Below are positions 5,453-5,983 of a DNA stretch of 5,983 nucleotides, piece after piece. Source of the stretch: Nodosilinea sp. BSH.14. GTDB taxonomy: Bacteria > Cyanobacteriota > Cyanobacteriia > Phormidesmidales > Phormidesmidaceae. Under the pieces are notes generated by a model. The model was not told the DNA's origin. It did no database searches and saw only the letters and a program-made list of their open reading frames with translations. Each line of letters starts with the position of its first letter. Position 1 is the stretch's first letter. The translations under genes and the position numbers were made by a program. The stretch spans positions 1 to 5,983 of the forward strand of contig JALQST010000039.1 in NCBI GenBank assembly GCA_023264315.1, written 5' to 3'.

Positions 5453-5983
5453 ATGGAACAGCAAAAAACCGTAATTGTGACTGGAGCCTCGTCTGGGGTG
5501 GGGCTGAATGCCGCCAAGGCGTTGGCCGAGTTGGGGTGGCATGTGGTGATGGCCTGCCGCAACCTGGAGAAGACCCAGGCCGCTGCCAAGGCCATTGGGA
5601 TGCCCGCCGGAAGCTACAGCATCATTCATTTGGATTTGGCTTCTTTGGCCAGCGTGCGCCAGTTTGTCAGTGATTTTCGGGCCACGGGCCGCAGCTTGGA
5701 ATCCTTGGTGTGCAATGCGGCGGTGTATCTGCCCCTGGAAAAAGAGCCGATCTACAGCGAAGATGGCTATGAAATCAGCGTGGCCACCAACCACCTAGGA
5801 CACTTCCTGCTCTGTAACCTCATGCTGCCGGATCTGAAGGCCTCCCCCGCCGATGACAAGCGCCTGATTATCCTCGGCACCGTCACCGCCAATCCCAAGG
5901 AACTGGGCGGCAAAATCCCCATCCCCGCCCCACCGGATTTGGGCAACCTAGAGGGCTTTGAGGCCGGGTTCAAAGCGCCGATT
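5453..5983 (+). CDS. por: Light-dependent NADPH:protochlorophyllide oxidoreductase, C-terminus beyond right edge
   Basis: Reduces protochlorophyllide to chlorophyllide with NADPH and light, a late step in chlorophyll synthesis. It belongs to the short-chain dehydrogenase family. The visible 177 codons show the Rossmann motif TGASSGVG (11-18), the NADPH-phosphate segment MACRNLEK (34-41, R37 and K41), D62 in HLDLAS, VCNAAVYLPL (87-96, family Cys88) and the typical ATNHLGHFLLCNL (112-124). Cys36 and Cys88 are in family-conserved places. The window ends just before the expected Tyr-x-x-x-Lys active site (near residue 190) of the roughly 320-residue enzyme. The ATG at 5453 gives the usual short N-terminus (MEQQKKTVIVTG). 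It appears intact so far and points to an oxygenic phototroph. It is on the same strand as the upstream fusion, with a 158-bp gap suggesting its own promoter. Confidence 0.97.
   Translation, partial: MEQQKTVIVTGASSGVGLNAAKALAELGWHVVMACRNLEKTQAAAKAIGMPAGSYSIIHLDLASLASVRQFVSDFRATGRSLESLVCNAAVYLPLEKEPIYSEDGYEISVATNHLGHFLLCNLMLPDLKASPADDKRLIILGTVTANPKELGGKIPIPAPPDLGNLEGFEAGFKAPI

Noticed and set aside
5432..5794. 120-codon minus-strand ORF opposite por
   Set aside because: Antisense shadow; por motifs establish the coding strand.
1..5983. CRISPR array, insertion sequence, prophage or defence system
   Set aside because: No repeat-spacer pattern, no transposase or integrase motif, no terminal inverted repeats; all recognised genes are housekeeping or regulatory.

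Overview
The window is a piece of a cyanobacterial chromosome. The clearest markers are a light-dependent protochlorophyllide oxidoreductase (right edge), a GuaB3-type IMP dehydrogenase segment and a KtrA-type potassium-channel regulator. The DNA is GC-rich by eye, with AT-rich islands only in front of genes. I cannot name a genus; no HIP1 octamer (GCGATCGC) is present.

Left part, minus strand (1-3770). Reading leftward: a KtrA-like RCK protein (3770-3066), an anhydro-N-acetylmuramic acid kinase AnmK (3050-1908, only 15 nt downstream of ktrA, so probably one transcript), a 153-residue unknown protein (1722-1261), a probable 52-residue glycine-rich small protein (991-833) and a Hanks-type Ser/Thr protein kinase (820 to beyond the left edge). 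The small gene ends 12 nt before the kinase start. An AT-rich block near 1029-1095 probably holds the promoter of this pair. The same stretch has a terminator-like hairpin on the opposite strand (1159-1185), a hint of a short plus-strand transcript.

Right part, plus strand (3924-5983). A 153-bp divergent promoter region with a perfect 7-bp inverted repeat separates ktrA from a 456-codon ORF. This ORF is the main surprise: its first about 217 residues are the N-terminal half of GuaB3 and the rest is a complete CobJ/CbiH precorrin-3B C17-methyltransferase. The switch is at V-G-I-G-P-G, a motif the two unrelated families share in the same codon phase. The GuaB3 part stops just before the catalytic-cysteine loop. 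It is either a deletion or recombination through short sequence identity that made a real fusion, or an assembly join at that shared word; the window alone cannot decide. After a 158-bp gap comes por, cut by the right edge before its Tyr-x-x-x-Lys motif.

Functionally the genes are mixed: signalling (kinase), K+ homeostasis (KtrA), cell-wall recycling (AnmK), purine and corrin synthesis (fusion) and chlorophyll synthesis (Por). Only ktrA-anmK and the small-ORF-kinase pair look co-transcribed.
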